Source of the DNA: Pyrocephalus nanus
Lineage: Eukaryota; Chordata; Aves; Passeriformes; Tyrannidae
Reading direction: 5' to 3'
NCBI GenBank assembly: GCA_038380795.1
Contig: CM076268.1
Location: 31,071,501 to 31,135,500, forward strand
Length of the DNA: 64,000 bases
Under the pieces are notes generated by a model. That model saw nothing but the letters and a program-made list of their open reading frames with translations, searched no databases and was not told where the DNA came from. Every line of letters begins with the position of its first letter. The first letter of the stretch is position 1. Below are positions 37,466 to 49,005 of this stretch, piece by piece. Made by a program: the position numbers and the translations under genes.

Positions 37466-39925
37466 GCACTTGAATTGTGTAGGTTTGTCATTTCAGGAGA
37501 CACGATTCAGGATCTCCTGAGTGTATTCCCGAAGCTCAAAAAGAAGATAAACAGAGGATGTGACATGTGGTTTTATGATCATTGTTATAAAGCATTTTAT
37601 CAGCCGAGGGACAGTACCCGAAGCTGCAATATAAGTTCTTATGAATAATTCTTAGTTAAGCAGGTAATTCTCTTAATTTTGCTAGTTCCCAGCCAGTGTC
37701 TGTGTCCAGTTTGGGGAGAGATCTGGTCTAGCAGCTGGATATTTGAGCCTAGAGAGGCAAAAATATTTTTTTTTTTTTATTACCAGTAACTTCTAAGATT
37801 TGCAGAATGAGAAATAATTAAAATTTTTCTGTCATTTTTCTGAAGTTTGAGAAACAGGTGCATTGAAAAGTCACCACAAAGGGAAGAAAAAAAAGAACTG
37901 AAATTAAGATTTACATATGTCATCAGTGGTTTTGAATAAAAGATCCAAGGCATTGAAATTCTTGTGTTTAATGATAAGAAAATTTTCCATCAGAATTTGC
38001 ACCTCTTACCCAAGGAAAAATAATTTTGAATGAAAATCTATTTTCCAGTTAGATGTGGTTTTGGCTGAGAAGTTTTCATTAGTTTTACTGGGTCAGAAAG
38101 GAGATGCCAATCAGTGCTTCTTTCCCTTTTCATCATTATAGGAAGGAGTATTTATAAAGAAATTGTCCTCGTGCAGTTCAAAGTCTGCTCTGTGTTCAGC
38201 TAAATACACTTTCCTTTTTTTCACAATAAACACACTTGCACATTTCATTGTTCTCTTGTTCCCAGAAAGCTCACCTTAATTAAGAAGCCTTTGTACTTTT
38301 GATCCATATCATATTTCCCTTAAAAATTCACGTATCATGAAGGTAACACTGCTTAGTGAACTGTTATCTTTCATTATTCTATTTAAGAAACCAAAAGTTG
38401 TAGTTTCACTCATCACCAGAGTCAAAATTGCATCAGCAGGGGAGAACATGTAAGCAGAAACTTCTGGAGAAGGGAGTGTGAGAATGAATAAAGACAACCA
38501 ACATTATTTGCCTGCTCCAGCCCACAAGCATGGTCTGACTGCTACAGACAGTGGAAGCTATTTATGTACCGATGCACCCGACACACATTAATGAGTTCAC
38601 TTGAGGATTTATGGTCATAAAGGACATTGAGAGAAACAGTGAAAATAACTGAGGGGGAAAATTATCCTTGAAGTAAAATACTAATAAATGAAAATTTTTT
38701 GGTATCTTGATTAAGATGTTCCCATTTAAGACAAACTTAGTGCCATTTACAACGTACAGTTTGGTTGAGAGTAAGAGGATCCATCACTGGTTACCATCAG
38801 CTCTTCAGTCATGCAGCTGCACTGCTGACCCCCTGCCCCAGAAAGTCAACTCTTGAGGTCTATGTGGACACAAAAAGATATCCTTCTATATTGTGTGTGT
38901 GTAAACACACACATATGTATAAAAATTGCTTTAATCACATTCAAAAATTGAGACTAGGACCCACGGCTTTTCTTCCCTTTGGAAGCATGATACTTCTTTA
39001 CTATTCCAGCATCCTTCAGACACAGATCCCATGTGACCAGATCAGTTCAGATTTCATCTGAGTGAAGTCTTGGGCTCTGCTCTATAGGAAATATGCAAAC
39101 GCCAAAAATAGCTGCTTGAACTAGAATTAATCACAGCATCATACTCCATTCCCAAAATGGCTTCAGTGACAGGAGGTCTGAGGAAAAGCATCTACGAGTT
39201 TTGAAGGAGATGGATCAGAGTGCACATTTGATTTATGTAAAAATAGGATGCCATGTCACCTGCAGCTATATGTTAATTTAGTATAGGCTTTACATTGAGG
39301 GTTTTTATCAACAGGGCAGAGCTCACTGCAGTATCAGGCATATTATCAGCATTAATCAATTAACAAAACCATCAAAACCAAAACCTTTTGAAATCCCTCA
39401 GTGTGTAGAGATTCTCTGACATACACCAGAGTAAAAGTACTTTATTTTGTGTATTTAATGTAAGGATAGTTTCCCATTTCTTAAATTAGGATCTGCTGCC
39501 TGCAGTCAGCTTGCTTTATCAGTCTCTCTTTCTCTGTTATCTCGCCTCTTTGTCTTTAAGTGTTTTTATTTTAAATCAAACCTTTCAAAAATTTCATAGT
39601 ATCCTCCTCAAATCCTTCACATCCATCATTAAAGAACAATGTTACTTTTCAAATAAAATCTCCACAAACTAGATGACTTTTATAGACAGCACACCAACTC
39701 AATTGGCACGCTTTTAAAATTAACCTACCTTTCACTGAAAAATATAAAACCTCTGCTTGCATACGAAGTCCACCTGATTTTGTAGCTTGGCTAAAAACCA
39801 ATAACCATAACAATAGGGTATTCACCTGGTTCTATGATGTAGAAGTAGAACTTGAGTTTAAAAAAAATCACAAAAGGAAAATATTAACGTTAGAAAGTAT
39901 CTAACACAAAAGCATTAATCAGCTG

Positions 39926-40320
39926 TTGTGGACCCCTCAGCTCCTGAGGCTCCAGGGACCAACTGGGCCTGGGTGGAGGAACCACTCACAGCCCTGGGGA
40001 GCCACCACCAAGCACAGGACAGGACATGCCCATGGTGACCCCAGCACCAGGATGACTTTTGGCTACACCTCCTTCCCAAACTCTTGTTTTGGGAAGAAAG
40101 AGAAGATGCCTGCTGCTCCAAAGAGGAAGAGTCCCTTATATCCCCACGAGTCCCTGAGTCCTGCCTTTTGCTCACTGCTGCTCCTCCATGCTGGCTGTGG
40201 GATGAAAAGAGAGGGGAAGCACCAGAAGGGCAAGGGGTCTTGTGATAGCTTCACCATCTTTGTTATTTTCTTATGCTTCATGAAAAGCAAACTGCAGCCA
40301 ACCTTGTGAACTTGATCTGA
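39926..40320. other. GC-rich block of unknown origin in the desert
   Basis: About 400 bp that is much more GC-rich than its flanks, with a 127-codon + strand frame (39926-40309) that I do not recognise. An AATAAA lies at about 40443. It could be a diverged LTR or repeat. The CAGCTG hexamer occurs on both sides, but the termini are not LTR-like. Confidence 0.3.
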
Positions 40321-43300
40321 AGGACCCACGAGAGCCCTAAAAACACAACTCCAGTCTTAGAGCACTTTGTTCTGATTAAGTCTCTGTGACTCCATTACCG
40401 TCTATGCCTTTTTATCCATCTTTTTATTTATTTGTCTACTACAATAAACAGAAGTTGCAAAAGACTCTGAAACAGCTGGTATATAGCACGAGTCAGATAT
40501 TAATTAGTAAGATATGAATACTATGAGTGACAAGTGTTTTATAGACACATTTTTCTGACAATTTAGAGTAAGGGCAAAGAAGGGCCAAAACTAGAACTTT
40601 CAGAGGAGGCTCCTTCAGGCAAATCCCAGAAAAAAAGTCTTTCTGATTGGCAAGACCTCACTCTCAAGGCTTCCTCCTGCTTGACTTTCAGTGCAAGCCT
40701 CCCATTTTGGACCAAACAACTACACAGGTTTGCAAATGCCAAAGGGTTCCTGTCAGCACATGCACAACCCCATCTGTGGAGGTACCCTGGGAGTGCCTCA
40801 CAGACACAAACTCCAAGAGGGCTCTGCACATGTAACCAGGTGGCTGAGCTCTCTCACAGAGATAGCTGGTGGCATTACCAGGTCCTGGGATGATATAAAA
40901 AGCCATGTGGTTTCTGGTGCTTTACCTCAAGGTGCTTCTCCCTCCCAGAGGCATGTGGTTCTGGAAAAATCCTTGGGTCCATTTTTGTAAAGTGCTGCAA
41001 GTGATGAAATTTGGCCTTGGTGATAAATGTCAGTTACTTTTGAGAAACATGAGCAAATAAACCCTCAAACAACTTGTTTTCAAAATCTAAATTATTTTTT
41101 AGCTTGTTTTTTCCAACCCCCCCCCCCATCCTTCATTTGACTCATGATTTCAGCAGAATGGGAGAGCTGCCGGTGCAGCTCAGAGCAGCAGTTGTTGGCA
41201 CATTACCTACCACCCATGCCTGCATACTTGGTGTGCACAGGGCCCATGTACAGACTTACACATGCGACTGCTGGCCTGTCTTATCCCTCCTCCCTCCCCC
41301 GAAATGTCCTAGCTCAGGCCTTGGGACAATAAAGGGCATGCAGGCTGCTTTTTTACTCTTTGAAACACCCCCGGAGAATCATTCCCAGGCAGAGGAATGC
41401 TCACTATGGCTGTACCCAGTCAAGCTAGAATAGCAGGTCTGCATGACAAAACTCTTCTTAAAGCTATCCCATTCACCACTGCTATTTGCTTGCCTTGGAT
41501 TTCTTGCCTCTCACTTCCTGCATGTGGAGAAGGTGTGGAGGGAAGCCCTTGCGAATCAGGGGCAAACACACCAAAAGAAGGGCTTTTTCGGCACAAAAAT
41601 TGAGAACTTTTTCAGTTAAATATACAACCACCTAAGCCTCTGACTGCACATTCTTCAGGTTTCATTAAGTTTAGCTGTGCTGCTCTTCAAGCTGTTTCCA
41701 CCCACAGCTACCCACCTATCCACCTTTTCTTACACATTTAATAAAACAAACAGTAAGCAGGGAAAAGCAGAATCCTTTCACTGTGTCACTCAGAGCCAAC
41801 CCCATCACACTGCCGAGCCTGCCTGTCAGAATACAGCTGCTGCAAGTTTACCTGAATGTTCAGGGTTTGTCATTTCATGACTGGAGGCTGTGAATTACAA
41901 ATAATGCAAGCACTAAAATCATAGCCCAGCGCCAGCTGCCCTGTGGGAGGGACTATAAACTTTGCAGCCAGAGTAAACAGCAGGATACTTTGAGTGACCA
42001 CTGCTTCATCCTCCCACACATATCTTATTCATCTTGTCTCCTTTTGATGACATTAAAAGCTGCTGCAGCATAAAAAGAAATATTAATCTGCAAGAGAAAT
42101 ATGAAGAGCAATTTAATACTGAGGCAAGCTAACAGATCTGGAACCATGGCATGGCTGTTACTGTCATCAAGCAGCTTTCTAATGGAATATGAGTTTCAGC
42201 AAGTTACAATTGTCAAGGGATACAGAAGTAGAGAGAATACATGGAATATTTACGTACTTTTCTTGTGACCCAAAGAGGTGCAAAACTAACCATGCATTAT
42301 TGGATGGGGAAGAAGTTGCATTTAAGCCATTGAGCAGAAGACATAATTTTAAAGTTTTAAAGAACTCCCTTGTTTTCCAGTTTTAATACTACCATTTTCC
42401 CTTCTCAGAGGTTATTGAAACTTATTATTATTTTATTTCATCAAACAGTTGGTGCAAATAGAAAGGAGGTATGAGATGCTGAACTGCCCTCATTCTAGGT
42501 GATGTTTTATCCTTTATGCACAAAGCAGCCAGGCAGGTGTTTCTCAACAACTAGTGAAAAGCTCTGGTGTTAAACCTGTAACAGGGTTAGTGTGGACGTG
42601 TAACAAGGGTCTCCTTAGAAAAACCCTCCACCAATCTCTGCAGAAAAGCCGATTCCTCTGCTAGAGCAGCACAAATCCGCTGAGCTTAACAGGTCTAATT
42701 TTCGGCATACACCAGTAAGATACCCAAGACAGGCCCACAGTTACCAGCCCAGTTAGATTCTGGTAAGGAAAAAGCCCGTGCAATCTTCAGAAGAAGCTGA
42801 GACAAAGGCTCAGCAGCCGGCCATTGTGGCTTTAACTAATCAGAGAGAAACCACCTGCAGGAATACCCTCTTTTCTGTTTACTCCCAGCAGAACCTTCCA
42901 AATGATGATTAATCACTGAATAAACTGAACAACTGACAATGACATGATGACAAAGGGAAGGCAGAGAGGGGCACCAGCACTGGTGGACGTGGCTCGAGCA
43001 TGGGTGGGTGGAATGGCCAAAGAAGATGGATGGCCTGAAAACGCTTGACACTTAAGTATCTCCTGTGTAGCAGGAGGATGGCTGTGCTAAAGCGAGCTGC
43101 CAACTTCAAGCAAATAATGCTCTGCACAACAAGCTGACACACTTCCTTCAGCTGTCAGCAGCAATGCAGAGGGGCAGCTTCCTCAAGAATGAACTAATGA
43201 GGCTTTTAATTGGGATATGAAGCCCTGATAATAACAGAAATAAGAGATACTGTAAATGACAGGATAATCCATTACAGCGGGAAGCATTGTGAATGTTTTA

Positions 43301-44506
43301 CTGATTATACCCACATATTATCCTACCTATGTCCCTACTAATTTGAAAAATGATGAATCATAAGGTTCAAACAGGACTCAGATGAGTCAATTAGACTAAG
43401 TAGTGATATCAAAAGCTCATATTTCCTGTACATAGGAATCAAGCATGTTTTGCCTAACAACAAACAAAAATGAGCTGTATTTCACACTCTCAGTTGACCA
43501 AGTCATTAGCAACATGGAAGAATACTTCTTTAAATTTCCCATATTTTCCGATGTTCTTGCCCCTCTAGAGTCCTTTCTGGCAGATGTTTATTAGCCAGAA
43601 AAAACATTTACAGGAAATGAAATATTGTCTTGCAGCATTCTGCTGATTCCACTTCTAATTTTATCAGTCCAGGGTTAGTTTGGGTGTTTCAGTGAGTATC
43701 CACATAACGAGAAAACTTTGACTGCTCTTATTAGCCAAACTCTGCACATCCAGCACTCAGACCAAAACAGAGCTCTGGTGTACATCTGAGACACCATTTT
43801 TTCTCTCTTTATGCCCACACTGCCCTCCTGAAGTTGAAATGCAAGTGCTGTAAGATTAAACCCTGGGGACAAATTCACTATCTATTATAGTTTGGGCAGT
43901 TATTTGTGCTAATGCAGAATGATTAGGTAAATCTCCACACCCGCCAAGAGACACAGGGGCATCAAGCACCTTACTGCCCTTGAAAACATCACCTGATTTG
44001 AAAGGTGCTTTTTACCCAACAAAGAAAGATTTTTGGGCTCTGTCTTGCACCAGTTTTGCACTGGAAGAAACAAGTAGAAAAGTTCAAATGATGTCAATAG
44101 GAGTAAAACCTTTCCCACTTATTTTGTGATTGGTTTTAATTTCAGGATCTTAGCACAGGTTTTCTGCCTTTTCCCATTAGTGAAATGAGAGGAGAAGAGG
44201 AATTACTGGGATAAATCAAATCCCAGATGCTTTTTTTTTAGCTTCAGGTTCATTTAGAACATTTTCCATTTTGAATTACTGTATTGAAAGCAGGAATATC
44301 TCCATGTATCTGAAAACTGCTGTGAATATTTTCTATATCTCAAAAGGCAATTTTTGTAGGGGAAAACATTCACAAACCATTTCAGCTACACAGAATATAA
44401 ATTAAGTCCGATCTCAGGCAATTTGCATTTTCTCTCTGATTTAACAGAAAACAGACAATTAAGATGAAAGTTACTGCAAGGATGCATCTGCACTTCCAGA
44501 CTTGAA

Positions 44507-44825
44507 CCTATGTCAGTATTTTTATAATGTACTTCCTTGGCCAATGGTTTAGTAAAATTTAGCTTTCCCTTTTCCTATCATTTTGTATAAAAGGTCTCAA
44601 ATGCAGCTTAGGAATATCTTACCTTTGGAAAGAAAACCAATAGGAATAGACGGTTGAGGACCGAGACCTACACAAACCCAAAGTACTGTCTTGGGGGCAG
44701 AAACATCCGGGAACTTTTACCATTACAAAACTGCGATCTTGTCAAAGTGCCCAGAAGAGTGACTTGCTCTGAGGGTCTCTCAGTAATAAACAATGCAGAG
44801 ACTGTTCACTCCTTCTCAGCACCTA
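44507..44825 (+). mobile_element. Solo LTR with 4-bp target duplication
   Basis: The LTR spans 44511-44821 (311 bp), begins TGTCAGTA and ends CTCAGCA. It is bracketed by CCTA (44507-44510, 44822-44825). In order it has a CCAAT box (44541-44545), TATAAAAGG (44586-44594) and AATAAA (44785-44790), a full LTR promoter/polyadenylation layout. A 4-bp duplication suggests class I (gammaretrovirus-like). No internal viral genes are present. Confidence 0.62.
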
Positions 44826-47160
44826 AGGTGGAGTAACCACTTCATGCAATAGCGTGCACATCCATGCAATAAGCTTGCAACTGCTAAATGCTTGAAACTG
44901 TGCTCAACTCCTACCTGCCAGGACTGCCAGTACTTCCTAGGAACACTGCTCCACATCCTGGAAGGGCTCCTGAACACAAGTGTGTACAGCTACAGCTTTT
45001 ATACTTCCATCCTGCCATATTTGTTCCATTCCTCACCACATCAAGCAGTTCCTCATGACAGCTATCTGCACATTATCACCAGCTCTCTGCACAAGCATCT
45101 TCCTGTTTCATGTTAACTGTTTTTATCCCTTAAAATTCACATCACTCACAATAGATGGTCAAAGTCCTCCACTCCAAACCCTTCCTACTCCTTCACTGGT
45201 ACAGTCAGTACTAACTCAGCAAAGCTCTCCCACATCAATTGAGTGCTCAGCCCAAACCTTCCAAAATTTCCAGTTATTCTGGTGAGTCTTGACTCTTAAT
45301 AAGAAATGAGTTTCTTATCAAAATCATGTAAGAGTCTTGGGCCCCAATATTGTATATTCAGACTGCTTTGCACAGTCCTTTATCCGAAATCAACACGAAA
45401 ATTTAAGGAGATCATTTAATGTTCAAGGTGCAACCTCTCCTACAGAAAGGAAAATTCCATTTTCAGCTCTGTTTCAGTAACTATTGCCAAATTTGCTAAA
45501 TATTTTTTTCTCTACACTGACATCTTTCTGTTACAGCACAGACTTTTCCACAGATTTTTGGAATACCACTCTGTGATCTCTGCTGTCCTCTCAGAGCAGA
45601 TCATTATTCACAACCGCAATAGCTGTAGCTTCTTTTTCCCCTCACATTCACACTTCTACATCTGTATTTTTGATCAACCTCCCCCAGTCCTTTTTCAATG
45701 TCTATTTCAAACAAATATTTTGCTTATTTCCTTTAGATTTTGCATGTATGTTTCTCTTGATCCAGGCAGGATGAGATGAAGATAAAATGCCTGGAGGAAA
45801 AGCTTTCCCTTATATTTGTTCCTTCTTTATTTTACACAGATCTGCTCATTGGCTCTTTGGAAAGAAATCCTGGTGACCTTTGAAATGCACAGATAAGATA
45901 ATTTTAGAAGACTCAGCCAAAGACAAGGTTAGAAAGTTATGAACAGGCAGGGAAGAGCAGATAACTTGCTTTGTTACCCTTCCTTCATTTTCTTTAAGAT
46001 CCTTCTTTTCTGAATTCTTATAAAAACATACATCCCAGTGAGCAAGGAAATAGTGGAAGAGAAATAAGTACAGACAGTGCATTTTCCCTTCAAAATCTTT
46101 AAAACATCTTGTGCTCTTTCTTTGCAACAGTGAAGATTGATGTCTTTTTTAGGATAATGCTTCAAGGAACTACATTACAAAAAATACCAGCTTCCTTTCA
46201 GCTAGTTCTCTGCATGTGGCAGGATATTGGTGAAAATCAGCAAATTTGGGATGTTAATGTTCAACCAGGTACAGTGAAGGGTGCAAAGCACTTAAAGACA
46301 GATCAGCTTGACAGATTCTGCACTCCAGCCTATTTAGCCAGGCATGTACTTCAGTTGTAAGTTGCCTTGTTTAATTAGCTACTGAGGTGTTCCATCTTCA
46401 TCCCTAGTGCCTCATGCCTCATAGGACGCAGGAGCAATCACTGCTTGGGACTATGACAGAGCAGGGCTTGATTGTTCTACAAGATGTCCCATGGATGGGG
46501 ACCAGACAGTGTTGATTAACCATTAACTTTGCAATTCTTAGCATCAGGTTTTTTTTCTTTCAGTGATGCTAAGACAGACACTTTGGAAAGATCTGAAATG
46601 CTGTGTAGAAGATGACAGATTGCTTTGTGTATTTTAAAAAGGGCTGATTACAGCAGGCTCTACCACCAGAGCAATTTAAGAATGAGAAAAACATAGGAAG
46701 AGATGAATTTCTATGAGACTTCTTTAAAAATACATACACACATATAAGCATATTTGAAATGCATGTAGAGATGCCTCTATTGAATGTATTTCTAATCAAA
46801 TAAATATACAGGATTAAAGCACACCTTGCTGAAAACTTATGCGAAACAAATTTCCAGCAATCAGCAAAGTTCATCAGTCTGTAGGTTTTTGTTGTTTTTA
46901 CAGAGGAAAGAAGAGATATTTGTAGGAGAAAAAGTAGCAGTGGATTGGCCAGAATAGCAGAGAAGTGGCTGCAGAGACCCCACTGAGGTAAACGTGCTGC
47001 TTAAAATATGTATTTTCAATGTCCTGTGTTCACTGCAAAATCACTTGAAATTTGTTGTAGCACTGACTCTTTTCGTCCTGAAATACCACCACAATTTAAC
47101 TCTTGGATGCTTCAAAACGATTTCTAGGTGCTCTGCTGTGGAGCAATTTTCTCTATGAGG

Positions 47161-47202
47161 TTAGGTTATGCAGTTAGGTTATTCTAGGTTATTAGTTGGT
47201 TA
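47161..47202. repeat. Degenerate TTAGGTTA-type short repeat
   Basis: Three spaced copies related to TAGGTTA, followed by TTGGTTAG. It is telomere-like only in part and too short to be an interstitial telomere. Confidence 0.45.
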
Positions 47203-48995
47203 GCAGTCCAGACTTTTACAGCTCCCACTTGCTCCCAACTCCAAATAACTATATAAGTCAGGAATTTTCATTAGTACTCATAAAAACAAATCTAGTCTAG
47301 TGCTGGCTATTACAGTATTCACAATGAACCAGTTTTAATTGTTCAAATTAGTCAGCCCATCATCCTGACCTCTGAGTTTCCTTTTCGCAGCCCTTGAAGA
47401 AAGCATTGCAGAGAAGGGCCCAGCAACCAAGCCTTGATATTGCTGCAAAGCCTTCAGATTTCTCCAAGCATTTCAAGTTGCAGTTGGGCTCCCCAAGACC
47501 ACAGAAGAGCACAGACCTCTGGTGATGATCTGCACTTAGTGCCGGGCAGAGGTCTGAGCTCCATGATCCCAGTTCCACGGGTTTGCAGGATGGTGGAACT
47601 GACATCTCAATTTACAACAGTCTGAGTGAGATTAAGTCACAACAGAGCTGAGCATGAGAGTGGCCAAGGTGAGGTTTTGACCAGGCCAGGCCAGGTAGTG
47701 TCTCCAGACATCCCACATCTCTTGACCAGAGAAATCAAATGACAGTGCTAGACCAGCACTTATCTATCTAAGTCAAGCTTAATTTTATCAACTTAGCATA
47801 TCCCGTCATTTGTTTAAGAAGACAGGGATATTGCTCTACTTCCTCCCAGTCGTGTCAATAATTGGCCAGACAGCAGAGATAAAAACACTGCCATCTCCAT
47901 CACACACCTTTGGGAGTGGGCACAGCACCAGCCCTTCGGCTGCTCACCTCACCCCCAAAGAGCCAGTGAAAGCAAACCTCCCGAACTGCACTTCCCTGTC
48001 CCCTTTGCCCCAAGGACCTGCAGTTCCATGAGCTGAGCAGCAGCTGTAGGAGACTGGAGAAGATGCTGTCTCCTGGCTGAGCCACCTGCCACCCAACACG
48101 TGGCACACACAGCCCTGTAACTGCAAAAGGATCTCAGGTCACAAACCCTGTACAAGTGAGGGCACCCCATTCTCTGCACTCTTTCTTCGTGCTTGCCTAC
48201 TCAACTAAAGCCTGCATGTGCCGAATTCCAGGACACACTGAAGAATCCTGCCATTTACCAAGTCCTCACACAAGCAATTTTTAAGGAAGTTCCTGAAAAT
48301 TTTTGCAAGGCACAGTAATTTATATTTTTTTTTCCCTTTTCCCCTTCCCTAGTCCTTTAACTGACATGGAGCAAAAGTTGTGTGATTTACATGTGCCTGG
48401 AAAGGATAGGAGCAGCTATTTTTAACTGTATCACTTGCTTTTAATTCCATCATTCAATTAGACACATATTTTTAGCTTCAGGAAACTTTCTTTACAAGAG
48501 GTGAAATGCCAGCACAGTACACTAGCAGAACCATTAGCTGTCAAAATAAAACAGGCTTCACATTCACAGAACAACAAGATCAACTACACGCGACAGAAAT
48601 AAGATGGCAGTGCACTTTTACTTTTCAGCAGCTAGCTCAGTGTTTTCTGTATTAAATTTAATAGGCACTTTACATGGGATGTTGGATATTTTTGTCTCCG
48701 CAAATAGGGCTCTTTCCTTAAAAAAAAAAAAAAAATTTAAAAAATTAAAAAAAAAAGTTTCCTGCTGCTTATATAGGGAAAACAGCACAGAAATTGCGGT
48801 CTTACACTCGCAATGACTAGGTAGTCATCATTTTTAAAAACAATGTCACAAAAGCTATTTCGACGCTGTCACTCTTAAGAATAATTAGTTTCCATCAAAG
48901 CAACAGATTATCTGTTCATGTTGTCCACTGGGTCATTACAATGGGCAACCAATACAGATAAATGGTATCTAATCTTTTCTGCTCTTCTATTGGAC

Positions 48996-49005
48996 TGATT
49001 GATGG
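48996..49005 (+). promoter_or_regulatory. PBX-HOX-type site TGATTGATGG
   Basis: A strong match to the bipartite PBX/HOX group 1-2 consensus TGATNGATKG. A MEIS/PREP-type CTGTCA lies at 48866-48871. EGR2 hindbrain enhancers are known to take HOX/PBX/MEIS input; involvement of this site is inferred. Confidence 0.35.

Larger units (their letters stand above)
31635..44506. other. Intergenic desert, no gene seen
   Basis: AT-rich overall with no recognisable exon. It contains a CA microsatellite (33131-33157), an 18-bp duplication (35833-35868), a T13 tract (37766-37778), a TG/CA hairpin at 38.89 kb, a C11 tract near 41117, a CpG-rich patch at 37.14-37.46 kb and a GC-rich block at 39.93-40.32 kb. 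Confidence 0.6.

Noticed and set aside
39926..40450. LTR interpretation of the GC-rich block
   Set aside because: An AATAAA and a TTATAT stretch are present and CAGCTG flanks both sides, but the termini are not TG...CA and CAGCTG is a common palindrome.
40890..41060. Possible LTR promoter (TATAAAAAG near 40896 and AATAAA near 41056)
   Set aside because: No matching termini or target duplication found, and no CCAAT box in place.
47161..47202. Interstitial telomere repeat
   Set aside because: The units are TTAGGTTA-like and spaced, not continuous TTAGGG.
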